This document shows, in pieces, positions 19,338-27,950 of a stretch of DNA of 32,441 nucleotides. Under the pieces are notes generated by a model. It was not told the DNA's origin, made no database searches, and saw only the letters and a program-made list of their open reading frames with translations. Both the position numbers and the translations under genes were made by a program. Source of the DNA: Chara braunii (Eukaryota; Streptophyta; Charophyceae; Charales; Characeae); NCBI GenBank assembly GCA_003427395.1, contig BFEA01000169.1:507023-539463 (forward strand), read 5' to 3'. Each line of letters opens with the position of its first letter. Position 1 is the stretch's first letter.

Positions 19338-19650
19338 ATGATATTGGCCATTAGACACCGCTAATGTGGGGTTGGAGAGGGGTAAGGGGAGGTGCAAGTA
19401 ACTGGCCAAAATACTCGGCACTACCTCCTTCCACCAAACATGTCAGTTTTCCAACCGACAATGCCTGATGAAGGGTTGATACAAGCCTTGCTCTGGCACC
19501 ACTGTTGCGGTGCCAACCTACTCCGTGGGCTGGGGAGAGTTCCAGGTTTGGTCGGTGTTTCCCTGTACAATACATAGAGTAGCGAGAGGATGAGATAGAT
19601 GAGGAAAATATATACGAAGAAGATTGAGAGAACAATATAGATTAATTTTT
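19338..19650 (+). repeat. Dispersed ~300-bp repeat, copy 1
   Basis: ATGATATTGGCCATTAGACA to GAAAATATATACGAAGAAGA aligns along its length with 21767-22062. Shared blocks are TAATGTGGGGTTGGAG, GCACCACTGTTG, GGTGCCAA, TTGGTCGGTG/TTGGTTGGTG and GATGAGGAAAATATATAC. A further short match (GCGAGGCCCA) follows each copy at different distances. No frame is kept between copies, so it is probably a non-coding mobile element or part of one. Confidence 0.8.
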
Positions 19651-19956
19651 TTAAATACGAAGGGAAAAAAAAAAACGATAGCGCGTGTATATTTCCACCT
19701 AACCGAAAATACACCACTATTTTTCTTACTTAAACATTTTTGGCAGCTACCGATAGTGCAGCGAGGCCCACAACCGACCTTGCTGCATCATTCACCCACC
19801 ATTTACCAAACAAATGGATAAATGAAGTGAAGGTAAATCCTGCGCTACCGTGTGTGTCTGGGCAAGCTTGATGTTCCACCAACTAGAGATAACTCGTTGG
19901 CCCTTCAAGCCAGCATTGGCAGGACCTTGGCCAATGTTGTTGGTTGCTATGCAGCG
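19651..19956. other. No recognised feature; one shared short motif
   Basis: CGATAGTGCAGCGAGGCCCA at about 19750-19769 resembles GAGTAGTGGAGCGAGGCCCA at 22241-22260 and a variant near 5475. No ORF is supported. Confidence 0.4.
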
Positions 19957-20224
19957 ATGATATTGGTCATTTGTCTAGTTGATGTAGCTCAGTGGTTAGA
20001 GCATCGGTTGGAAATGAGCATCGTGGTATGAGATTGTGGGTTCAAAACTCTGCGGCCTTGTGCATGGACACCGACAAAGCGTTAGGATGACGAACGGCTA
20101 AACACACACTCCCCTGGGTTGACGCATTGTGCTATTACAAACACTGTTTGCGCACCACCGAGGGGTAAGTCCATGGGTGTTGTATGCTGGTCTAGACTTC
20201 ACGTTGGTTGCTTGTTGTTGTTGG
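19957..20224 (+). mobile_element. tRNA-derived SINE candidate
   Basis: A tRNA-like head has an A-box TAGCTCAGTGGTTAGAGC (19985-20002) and a B-box-like GGTTCAAAACTC (20039-20050), the split Pol III promoter of tRNA genes. No matching acceptor or anticodon stem is evident, so it is not a functional tRNA. An unrelated ~150-base body follows and ends in GGTTGCTTGTTGTTGTTGG, like the (TTG)n ends of some plant SINEs. The 5' leader ATGATATTGGTCATTTGTC resembles the start of the ~300-bp repeat at 19338. The end was placed at the TTG run. Confidence 0.55.
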
Positions 20225-20457
20225 CTTTGGTCGCTCTGATGATCTCCCCCATCCCAGACATTTCACACATTATATCCACGTCCAAGTATGCTAAGAAAAA
20301 CGATGTTGTTTTACAAAGATGTTAAATTTCAACAACGCTGGATCTCTGAGATAAAATTATTGAATCCTAAATTTTCGGAACAGATTGACTTGATATTGCA
20401 ATCAAAACAAAAACTCAAAAAATGATATAGTCCATTTTTTATTTAAATTAAAAATGA
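20225..20457. other. AT-rich leader before the rRNA fragment; possible intron remnant
   Basis: It holds GATATAGTCC at 20424-20433, like the conserved S segment of group I introns, 24 bases before the rRNA similarity starts. I could not place the pairing partner convincingly, so intron identity is only a possibility. Confidence 0.25.
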
Positions 20458-20614
20458 CCTTGGTAGTCTATGCCGTAAACGATGAGTGTTGGTCCTTGGT
20501 CTACGCCCAGTGGTTTTTTGGGGTGATTCGATGAGGGACCTAGCTAACGCGTTAAACACTCCGCCTGGAGAGTATGACCGCAAAGTTAAAACTCAAAGGA
20601 ATTGACGGGGGCCT

Positions 20615-20647
<33 letters not shown>

Positions 20648-20657
20648 ACAATGCGGA
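20458..20657 (+). pseudogene. rrn18: Nuclear copy of mitochondrial small-subunit rRNA (fragment)
   Basis: The text CTTGGTAGTCTATGCCGTAA, GATGAGTGTTGG, CTAACGCGTTAAACACTCCG, AACTCAAAGGAATTGACGGG, GGCCTGCACAAGCGGTGGAG and ATGTGGTTTAATTCGATACA is the bacterial-type 16S core, roughly positions 797-970 in E. coli numbering. ATGAGTGTTGG and TTCGATACAATGCG fit the plant mitochondrial gene rather than the plastid one. Only about 200 bases are present and both ends stop abruptly in unrelated DNA, so it is a transferred organelle fragment (NUMT), not a gene. Confidence 0.9.
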
Positions 20658-20666
20658 AAGTGCATG

Positions 20667-20725
20667 TGGTGGAACCCTACAGTCTCATACTGTAGGTCAC
20701 AAGTTCGAGTTCGGTTCCAGGCTTT
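20667..20725 (+). pseudogene. tRNA-Met(CAT)-like 3' half
   Basis: TACAGTCTCATACTGTAGGT followed by CACAAGTTCGAGTTC resembles the anticodon arm, variable loop and T-arm of eukaryotic elongator tRNA-Met, where the text is CAGTCTCATAATCTG then GGTC and GAGTTCGA. One base is missing in the anticodon loop and no 5' half or acceptor stem is clear. It begins within about ten bases of the end of the mitochondrial rRNA fragment. It may be a tRNA-derived repeat head or a tRNA fragment joined during insertion. Confidence 0.45.
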
Positions 20726-21060
20726 GGGGGGTCCCTATCCAGATAGGTCTCTCTCTAACACATACACACACATGAGATATTATGATCCCATATATTATCT
20801 ATAGGGCACGACCACGATACATAGTCTATTACATACCATATACACGTATAGCTCAAAGGTACATACATATGTACTAGTGGAGGTGATAAAAGCACCTCTC
20901 ACCAGTACTCACTTCGCAGACGCTCCATGGTGGGGAGCAACGTCTGCCATTAAAATCGGGTCCACACACACATTACGAACGTACATATAGCCCATGGGCA
21001 CACACCTATGATACAGAGTACATGCACACATACACAACCATAGGGCTGGGAGGAGGTCAC
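20726..21060. other. Hairpin-rich stretch without genes
   Basis: GAGGTG/CACCTC at 20880-20898 and GCAGACGCTCC/GGAGCAACGTCTGC at 20916-20947 form small hairpins. The rest is AT-rich with TAC/ATG-rich phrases. No ORF is supported. Confidence 0.5.
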
Positions 21061-21380
21061 GATCAACTGATAATGATGGTACGCGTCTCAATGATAAGTA
21101 CCCCCCTTAAAATCAGGTAGTACTGGGTGGGTGAGGAGAGGGTGTGAGTCGCTGGTTGATTAGGATCAACTAATGATGATGATAGGCGTCTCGATGATAA
21201 GTACCCCCCTTAATATCAACTAGACTGTGTATGGCAGACTAGGGATGTGGTGGGCAAGTAAAGGGCGTGAGTCGCTAGTTGGTCTGGATTAACTGATGAT
21301 GATGATAACTGTTTCGAGGATAAATACCCCTCCTTAAAATCAGCTAAGGACTGTGGTGGGCGAGTGCTTGGGCCTGGCAT
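21061..21380. repeat. Three-unit tandem repeat, periods 103 and 123
   Basis: Units start at 21061, 21164 and 21287 with GATCAACT or GATTAACT, then TGATGATGAT, GTCTC or GTTTC, GATAAGTACCCCCCTTAA or a variant, ATCAG or ATCAAC, and GTGGGTGAG or GTGGGCGAG. The first two also share GTGAGTCGCT. Function is unknown. Confidence 0.8.
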
Positions 21381-21707
21381 CCGAAGTTCCCATGCGACGA
21401 GGCTTGTTCGATTCCACTTCCATCGGGGCTGGTTCATGGCTAGCCCTGGGGCCTATCACTACTGTTCGATCCAAAGTTCCCCTTGATACCTAGTACGGGT
21501 GATGGTCCTGAGTGCTGGTCACACTGAGGTAGGATAATAGAGATAGGGGGTATGCTAGGAGTATTGACGTGAGGATGGGATGAGAGGTAGCCTCGTTCCC
21601 TTAGGACAACCATGGCTAACCGCTTCAGGCGATCAATGTGTTCCTAGTAACCGGCCTCTACAACACCCTTGGCGTGTTTTAAGAGAAAAAAAAGAAAAGA
21701 AGAAAAC

Positions 21708-21708
<1 letters not shown>
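21381..21708. other. No recognised feature
   Basis: TTCGATTCC and TTCGATCC occur near 21408 and 21466 and resemble tRNA T-arms, but no A-box or stems surround them. Confidence 0.45.

Positions 21709-21766
<58 letters not shown>
21709..21766. repeat. (AAT)n microsatellite
   Basis: About 19 TAA/AAT units directly before copy 2 of the ~300-bp repeat, which suggests growth of an A-rich or target-site stretch at the element edge. Confidence 0.97.
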
Positions 21767-21767
<1 letters not shown>

Positions 21768-22062
21768 TGATATTAGCCATTAGACACCGTTAATGTGGGG
21801 TTGGAGGGGGGTAGGGAGAGGTGCGAGTGACTGGCCAAAGGTAATCGACACTAGCATCGTCGGTTTCCCCAGTCGATAATGCCGAATGCCTTGCTCTCGC
21901 ACCACTGTTGTGGTGCCAAACTACCCCGTGGGATGGGGGAAGTTTGAGGTTTGGTTGGTGCTCTCCCGTACTATACATACAGTAGCGACAGGATGAGGTA
22001 GATGAGGAAAATATATACAAAAGAAGATTAAAAGAAGAATATGATAGATTAGTTTTATAAAA
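21767..22062 (+). repeat. Dispersed ~300-bp repeat, copy 2
   Basis: ATGATATTAGCCATTAGACA to GAAAATATATACAAAAGAAG aligns with 19338-19650 at roughly 80% by eye, with small indels (the segment around CTCGGCACTACC of copy 1 is changed). Same orientation. It is bounded on the left by (AAT)n. Confidence 0.8.
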
Positions 22063-22200
22063 AAAATCATATGCTGCCAGCGTGGCAAGACACGCCCGCC
22101 ATAATTTTTGCCCTTTTCACACTTCGTGAGTGGCGCGGCGAGATCAATGTCGTACAATACCGTACGATGACGACTTTTTTTCGTACAATATTGTCACACA

Positions 22201-22260
22201 GGGCTTCGCTCCAGTACTCTCGACATGCATGCACATTTCGAGAGTAGTGGAGCGAGGCCC
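22201..22260. repeat. 60-bp imperfect palindrome
   Basis: GGGCTTCGCTCCAGTACTCT pairs with AGAGTAGTGGAGCGAGGCCC, and CGACATG with CAT...TTCG in the centre. The right arm end carries the AGTGGAGCGAGGCCCA motif seen elsewhere in single copy, so an inverted duplication of that motif made the palindrome. Confidence 0.8.
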
Positions 22261-22809
22261 ATAGCCAATCTTCTCCTTCAATCACGTCATAAAAAAAAAA
22301 ATGAAAATTTACGGGATGCATCTATGCCACTACTTTGGGTAGGTACGCTAAAAAAAAAAAGGTCTCTCCATGATGAAAGTACGTCCAATGATAGAAAGAA
22401 CTTCGTTTGAGACTTTGGGCCATAATTCAATTTGAGTGGGCTGAACTGGAGTAACTTCGAGATGCAGAGCAAACGTCCAGATATAGGGTCTGGTTGCATC
22501 ACTCGCTATACGCCAAGTTTGGCGAGTAGGCGCATGGTTGCTTATACTCGTTAAACTTGGCAAATAACAAATGTGTCGGACGGCTTGCCATACCGTCGAC
22601 ACAAGTTGTGGAGAGTGTTTTCTGTTTCCCCGCCTGTGTACGACGGTTTGTGAAGGGTGGTCCTTCGGACCTCTCCATAAAACAACTTTTTTGGCGAGTG
22701 CACTACTTCACGAGTGGAGATGAAACAGACAAACAAATTTAAATTTTTTGTAGAAGAAATATCAACAATAAAAATTTTCATAATTAAATAATCATTCTAT
22801 ACTATAATT
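22261..22809. other. No recognised feature
   Basis: Short A runs and ORFs of less than 85 codons without motifs. CGCCAAGTTTGGCG near 22511 is a small palindrome. Confidence 0.45.
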
Positions 22810-23078
22810 CTAGGCTACCAGAGTGGCCCAGGATCACTTGCCCGACAAGGGTGAAAATAAAAATAAAAATAAAAATAAAAATAATATTTTTAAACTTTAT
22901 TTTATACTTCAAATTTGGTGGAGAATTTTGATATTGCCCTGAGGCAAAAGTTATTTGATTTATTTTTTTTCACAACATAGTTTTTTTTTCAGAGTTTTTT
23001 TTTTTTTTTTCTTGGACCTTCGTTGGTCCTTGCACGGGCTGGCCACCCGGGACTCGGGCGCCCTGACTGGTAGCCTAG
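22810..23078. mobile_element. Small TIR element related to the 12.8-14.3 kb elements
   Basis: CTAGGCTACCAG at 22810-22821 is exactly the reverse complement of CTGGTAGCCTAG at 23067-23078. If the outer CTA/TAG is treated as flank, the ends read GGCTACCAG with TA on both sides, a TA target duplication. Inside, ACTTCAAATTTGGTGGAGAA, ATATTGCCCTGAGGCAAAA, CACAACATAGTTTTT and a long T run align with the right part of the larger elements (about 13327-13425 and 14088-14195). An (AAAAT)n run fills 22853-22885. No coding capacity. It looks like a shorter member of the same MITE-like family. Confidence 0.68.
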
Positions 23079-23539
23079 GTAAAATTACATTTCAAATTTT
23101 TATTTTTTATTCCATCTTTAAAAACGTTATTCCACTTTTAAAATTTTTCTTCTTACTTGAAAAACTTCCTTTCAAAAATGAGGTATCCCTTCTTATTTGA
23201 ATTGCATGTTAGAGATGGAATGAAAGTTTGGATGAGTTCATGAAATATTTTAATTGGACGGTCATTTTATGTATGGGTTTCCAGTCATAAATAAGTTAAT
23301 CCAATCTAAATTAAAAGATATTTGTTGTAGTACAATGAAAGTTTAATTAAGACATTTCATAAGCTCGTTCAAACTTTCATTCCATCTTCAACAAATATAT
23401 GTAGTTGGAAGGAAAAACTAATTTTTAGACGATAATTTATCAAATAAAATTGAAAATTTTAGAATTTGACGAATAAGGGAATGATAATTTTTAAATATGA
23501 TTTTTTTTTTTTAATGAAATATTTTATTAACTTCAATTT
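23079..23539. other. AT-rich stretch without features
   Basis: Two phrases around AACTTTCATTCCATCTT and its rough complement (near 23215 and 23370) may be an inverted repeat, ATGAAAGTTTGGATGAG against CTCGTTCAAACTTTCAT. No ORF is supported. Confidence 0.45.
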
Positions 23540-23542
23540 CCT

Positions 23543-24653
23543 GTGAGAATTTTTTTATTGAAGGACGAAGCAGATTTGGAGATTCCTATTGCCTCAGAGG
23601 ACTCTCAATTTTGTAAGAATGGTGATTCCATACAAAAGAGGACCAGGAGTGTCCGCCATATTGAGGGATGCCTGAGGGGAGGCAGGGAAGGAAAAGGGGA
23701 AAGATGCGGAAGTGGGAGAGGAGGCAGAAGCGGAAGAGAGAGCCAAGTGGGTAGGGGTCAGGGTAATCGCCCCCCAACTCCTGCCCCCCCCAACGAAGTC
23801 AACACCAAGGATAGAGGCAGGGGCAAATGGGGACGACGAGGATGGGGGTTCAATTGGCAAGGCCACCAGGGGGCCAACCTCAACAGCGGCAGTCGGCAAC
23901 ACAACAAGCAGGTTAAACACATCATCAACAACCGACTCCAGGCATTCAAACCTTGAAGGTAATCTTATCGGCCCCTTTCCTACTTTAGTTTCACTAATTA
24001 GTACTCTCGCTCAAGATCCGACGGTGGATCAAAGCTTCCCCACGTCGATGCCACCACCATCTTTTCGCTTGAACGTAGGTCAGACGGTCACTCCACCCTT
24101 CGACTTTTCTAATCATGTCACTCTTCATGCAAATCCCAAATATCTGTATGTTGCGGATCAACCGGGTAATTACTTGACTCCCCACGGTGCCCGCTTATCT
24201 AGAACTTATGAGAGCGGCTCCTTTACATTGGTAACAATAGATAGGGTTTAGAGTGGAGCAGGGAGAGGATCTCTCTATACCCGAAGATCACGCTACACCA
24301 CTATGTCACAAGAGAATAGGGAGAGTTCACGAGACCCATGTTTGGCATCTCAACAAAGTGGTATGCTAACTGGCATGCTGCTAGGGGCCGGAGGATCGAT
24401 CAACCGAGAGAGCCAGAATGAGGGTCCGACTCACCCATCGGGACTCGAATCTTTAAATAATATCCCACGATTAGGGAGGCCAACAGATGCAGCGTCATGC
24501 AAATTCCAACAATTAGGGGCAGCAGGGGAGGGAGAAATAACCATGAAAGAGGAAGAGGATGATATGGAGATCCATAGCATAACCTCGTCACTTTTGATTG
24601 GAATGCTAGGGAATAATCAACGGTTTGTAGCAGCAGGACGGGACAAACAATAG
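23543..24653 (+). pseudogene. LINE C ORF1-like region
   Basis: Three open stretches cover it: 23543-23956, 23712-24251 (another frame, 179 codons) and 24303-24653. The first has an Arg/Gly-rich stretch (GKGERCGSGRGGRSGR), as seen in RNA-binding ORF1 proteins; the second has a Ser/Thr/Pro-rich middle and a tail with VTLHANPKYLYVADQPGNYL. I see no intact CCHC knuckle or RRM. Assignment as ORF1 rests on position upstream of the endonuclease and on composition. The two overlapping frames suggest a frameshift in the Arg-rich part. Confidence 0.5.
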
Positions 24654-25127
24654 TTGTCAAAACGACAAAGTTACCTTGCCCACCATCCCTATTTTCGTTT
24701 CTCCCACGACCTGATTGGTGCTCTTATGATTCTTGAATAACCACTTGGGTAATCGTTGTCAATATCATTTGATCCTTGGGTTAGGTTGGGAAGGAAGTCA
24801 CGCAAGGGATTGGACAGTCGGTCAAACGCTTTTTTCATTGTAGTACTTCAAGTTGATGTTAAACAGTCACAAGAAACAATGGAAGGACGGGTGAGAGAAG
24901 GGGGGGTATGGGTACCAACTAATTGCAGTGGTTTGCGTCAAAGACCACTCCAGAGTTGGCGGACATCATGCTACAACCCCGAGTGGATGTTCGGCTGATT
25001 GTTGAATTTTGTGCGTCATTACTCGACAACTAACAATTAATGTCCCAAGGATTACGAAACTCTTTGAAGATAGCATGGCCGAAAGGGGGTCCTGTGGTGG
25101 TAGGAACCACCACCCGACGGAGAAAGA

Positions 25128-25923
25128 ATGAGAGAGTTGAACGATCAACCCACATCCAACAAACCGGTCAATCCTCCGCAAATGGGTAAGCACAATGTCC
25201 TCACATGGAATGTGCGAGGCTTTGGGGATTCAGTGCGTAGGCAGAATAAAGCCCGTTTTAAGACATGGATGCATGATCAAAAGGTACAAATAACTCTTTC
25301 ACATGAAACAAAATTGGAAGGTGGAAAGATCAATGAGATTGACTGTTGATGGGCTGGGTGAAAATTTGGGGCCTTGACACAGGGCTCGAGGGGGGGGTAG
25401 CAATTGTTATACACAACTCCCTAAATTTGACAATCATCGACCACATAGCAAATTTATAGCGGAGATGGTTATGGGTATCTTTCATGTACGAAGGGAAGGA
25501 GTGGGTTGTTATGTCGGTCTATGCCCCGGTACAATATAAGGAACGAATCTTTTTTTTTCATAACTTATGTTTCTGATTCCAGAAGTAGAAAACTTAATTA
25601 TTGGCAGGGATTGGAACACCGTGCTGAACCCAGACCATGATTCACCATAGCCCCGGAACTGCAAAACGGGCACATTGGACCTCCTGTTTTTCATGGAGAG
25701 TCGTGAGCTAGTAGATTCCTTTCGAATCCTTTACCCACGAGAACCAGGGTACATGTGGCACTTGAGCCAACAACTCCCAAACCAATTACCTCCCTGCAGA
25801 CGATTATATTTATTTATCGTAAGAGCAGAAGCATGCACACTATTGTCGGTGGATCTCGAACCCAATCCACTCTCAGATCATAGCCCCATGATTGCACATT
25901 TTAATATCTTCAACACGGTTTAG
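25128..25923 (+). pseudogene. LINE C endonuclease
   Basis: An APE-type endonuclease that would nick the target site. Visible motifs are VLTWNVRGFGDSVRRQ (catalytic Asn), HETKL in place of the usual QETKL (catalytic Glu), GGVAIVIHNS, WVVMSVYAPVQY, IIGRDWNTVLNP (normally GGDFN) and PLSDHSPM. A TGA at about 25347, a stop after IIDHIANL near 25456 and frameshifts near 25560-25680 break the frame. Compared with LINE A, the N-terminal half is kept, so this copy was not 5'-truncated inside the endonuclease. Confidence 0.88.
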
Positions 25924-26660
25924 AGGGGCCAATGTCTTTTCTGGTTGAATACATACAATTTGCAGATTCAAGCAGTTCAGGATTGGTGATTGAAACATTG
26001 GCAAAATTGGGAAAGGGCTAGATGTATGTTTCAGATGAAAGGGGAGTGGCTGGAGACCGACTTTCATATAACTAGTACTAGGGCTTTAGACACCTTCTGC
26101 AGGATCCTAGCCTACGGTAAGAACAAGGAAGAGGATCGATGCTTGGAATGGGTTAAGGAAGCAGAAAGTCATTTCGGGGAACACTCCATCTTGAACACTA
26201 CAAGGAACATGAAAAAAAAAAACATGGATGAGAAAGTGGGAGGAACCGCAAATTAGGAAACAAGAAGCATGGTCTAGACGGGCAAGGGTAAGGGATATGC
26301 GGCTGACAGATAGAATGACAAAAGAGGCATTCTGTCGTCTCCTCCCAGCAAGACACCACACTGCCTTTACTGAGCTAAGTCACCCTCTTTTGGCACAAAC
26401 AGACATTGGAACAAACATCGAGGCTATAACAAGATATGCGCAGGTGTATTTGAATAACATCCTTACCTCCCGCAAAAAACTCGGGACACGATGGAAATGC
26501 AAAAAGGCAATGAGATATGAAGTGCAACCACAATTATTTTGACGCACACAAATCGTTTCCTACTAGGTAGGCTTTTAACGTTGGAGGAAATCACAATGGC
26601 TAGACAACGGCTACCTAAGGGTAAATGCCCGGGTGATGATGGCCTACCGGTAGAATACTT
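25924..26660 (+). pseudogene. LINE C linker and RT entry segment
   Basis: Open stretches at 25990-26256 and 26228-26542 carry WQNWERARCMFQ, MTKEAFCRLLPARHH and RYAQVYLNNILTSRKK, which match the corresponding LINE A text (FFDEEASTT... YFQDILTSRR). From about 26565 another frame gives LTLEEITMARQRLPKGKCPG followed by DDGLPVEYFE, the KxPGxDG region of the RT. Confidence 0.8.
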
Positions 26661-27950
26661 TGAAGTGGTATAGAACCATATAGCTCCCCTCCTACAATGT
26701 ATGTACAACGAAATATAAGCACAGGGTCGACTGATATTATATATGTCTAGAGGCATTATGACTTTGTTATATAAAAAAGGGGATGTCAAGAATATTATGA
26801 ATTACCGTCTCATTTCTCTGTTAAATATCTCGTATATATTTTTATTTGAAATTTTTGTGAATCTGCGTGCCGCCGTATCTCCCCCACCTAGTAACAACGT
26901 ATTAGGGGGCTTTTGTGAAGGGTAGGTCAATCTTGGACAATATAATGATGGACATAGAAGCTTTGGAGATTGTAGGGAAGGAGGATAGGGATGTGGCCAT
27001 TATCATGCTATCTTTGGAAAAAATATATGATATAGTTAACTGGACTTTCGTTCAGACAACAATGTAATTAATGAATTTCGGTCTGAATTTTTGTCGCTAG
27101 GTAAACATCATGTACTCCTTTACTGCCATAGTCATGGTCAACAATACCTTGTCGCATGAGATTAGCTTGATATGGTCCCTGAGAAAGGGCAGCCAGTTAG
27201 CCCCCCTCATGTTTGTTATCCAAATTGAGGTGCTTTTGAACGCAATTAGAAAACACCCTACCATAATGGGACCCACGATTCGCCCTCGGTTACAGATGGT
27301 GGCTTGTGCGATTGCTGATGACCTTCTGGCTATCTGTGAAGATACAGAGGAGTCCTTAGTAGCAATGAAGGGAGTACTTGACAGTTACTACTAGTTGTCG
27401 GGGGGCAATGGTGAACTAGAAGAAATCAATTTTCTTTCTCCAAAAATCATACGAACGTCAAGCGGATTGGGGGATGAAGAGGGTGCAAGGCACTATGGTG
27501 GACAGATACCTGAGAATCCAAGTATCTCTAACAGAATGTCAACAGATTCAAGATACAATTCTTATGGGGAAAGTCCAAACGAGATTGGGAAATTGTCAAT
27601 CTACTTCCTGTCTTTCTCATTTTGGTCGTGTGTGGGTACTGAACACCTTTATCTTTTCATTACTCCGGTTTGTATTCGCTATCAGGTTATCTGTCGGAGC
27701 CACCTTGTCTAAAATAATGGAAGTTGCAACTTGGTACCTGTTGAGCCCAGGAAAGAAGGAAGGGCGATGTCTCTTAAAGCTAGCTTGGAAGAAGGTAATA
27801 ACACCTTACACGCAAGGGGGACTGGATATCACGGATCCAACAAACCATAACTTGACCCTGTTGGGAAAGTGGATAACGTGGGTAGCTATGTTGGACGCCG
27901 AAAGGGCCAGGGTCACACTTGCCGAGTATATTTTGAAGTATGAATGAAAC
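26661..27950 (+). pseudogene. LINE C reverse transcriptase, catalytic residues lost
   Basis: The core appears in three frames: GIMTLLYKKGDVKNIMNYRL (26749), FVKGRSILDNIMM (about 26910), IIMLSLEKIYDIVNWTFV (about 27000), SLRKGSQLAPLMFVIQIEV (about 27178) and ACAIADDLLAICED (about 27304). Motif A has Ser where the catalytic Asp should be (LSLEK for VDLEK), and RQGCPL is changed to RKGSQL, so it could not act even if frames were restored. The residue before ADD is Ile, another aliphatic exchange as in LINE A. GGLDITDPTNHNL at 27816 marks the end of the thumb. Confidence 0.88.

Noticed and set aside
19979-20055. Functional tRNA gene
   Set aside because: A- and B-boxes are present but acceptor and anticodon stems do not pair.
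20458-20657. Plastid 16S rRNA origin
   Set aside because: GATGAGTGTTGG and TTCGATACAATGCG fit mitochondrial small-subunit rRNA; the plastid gene has a different text after the GTAAACGATG core.
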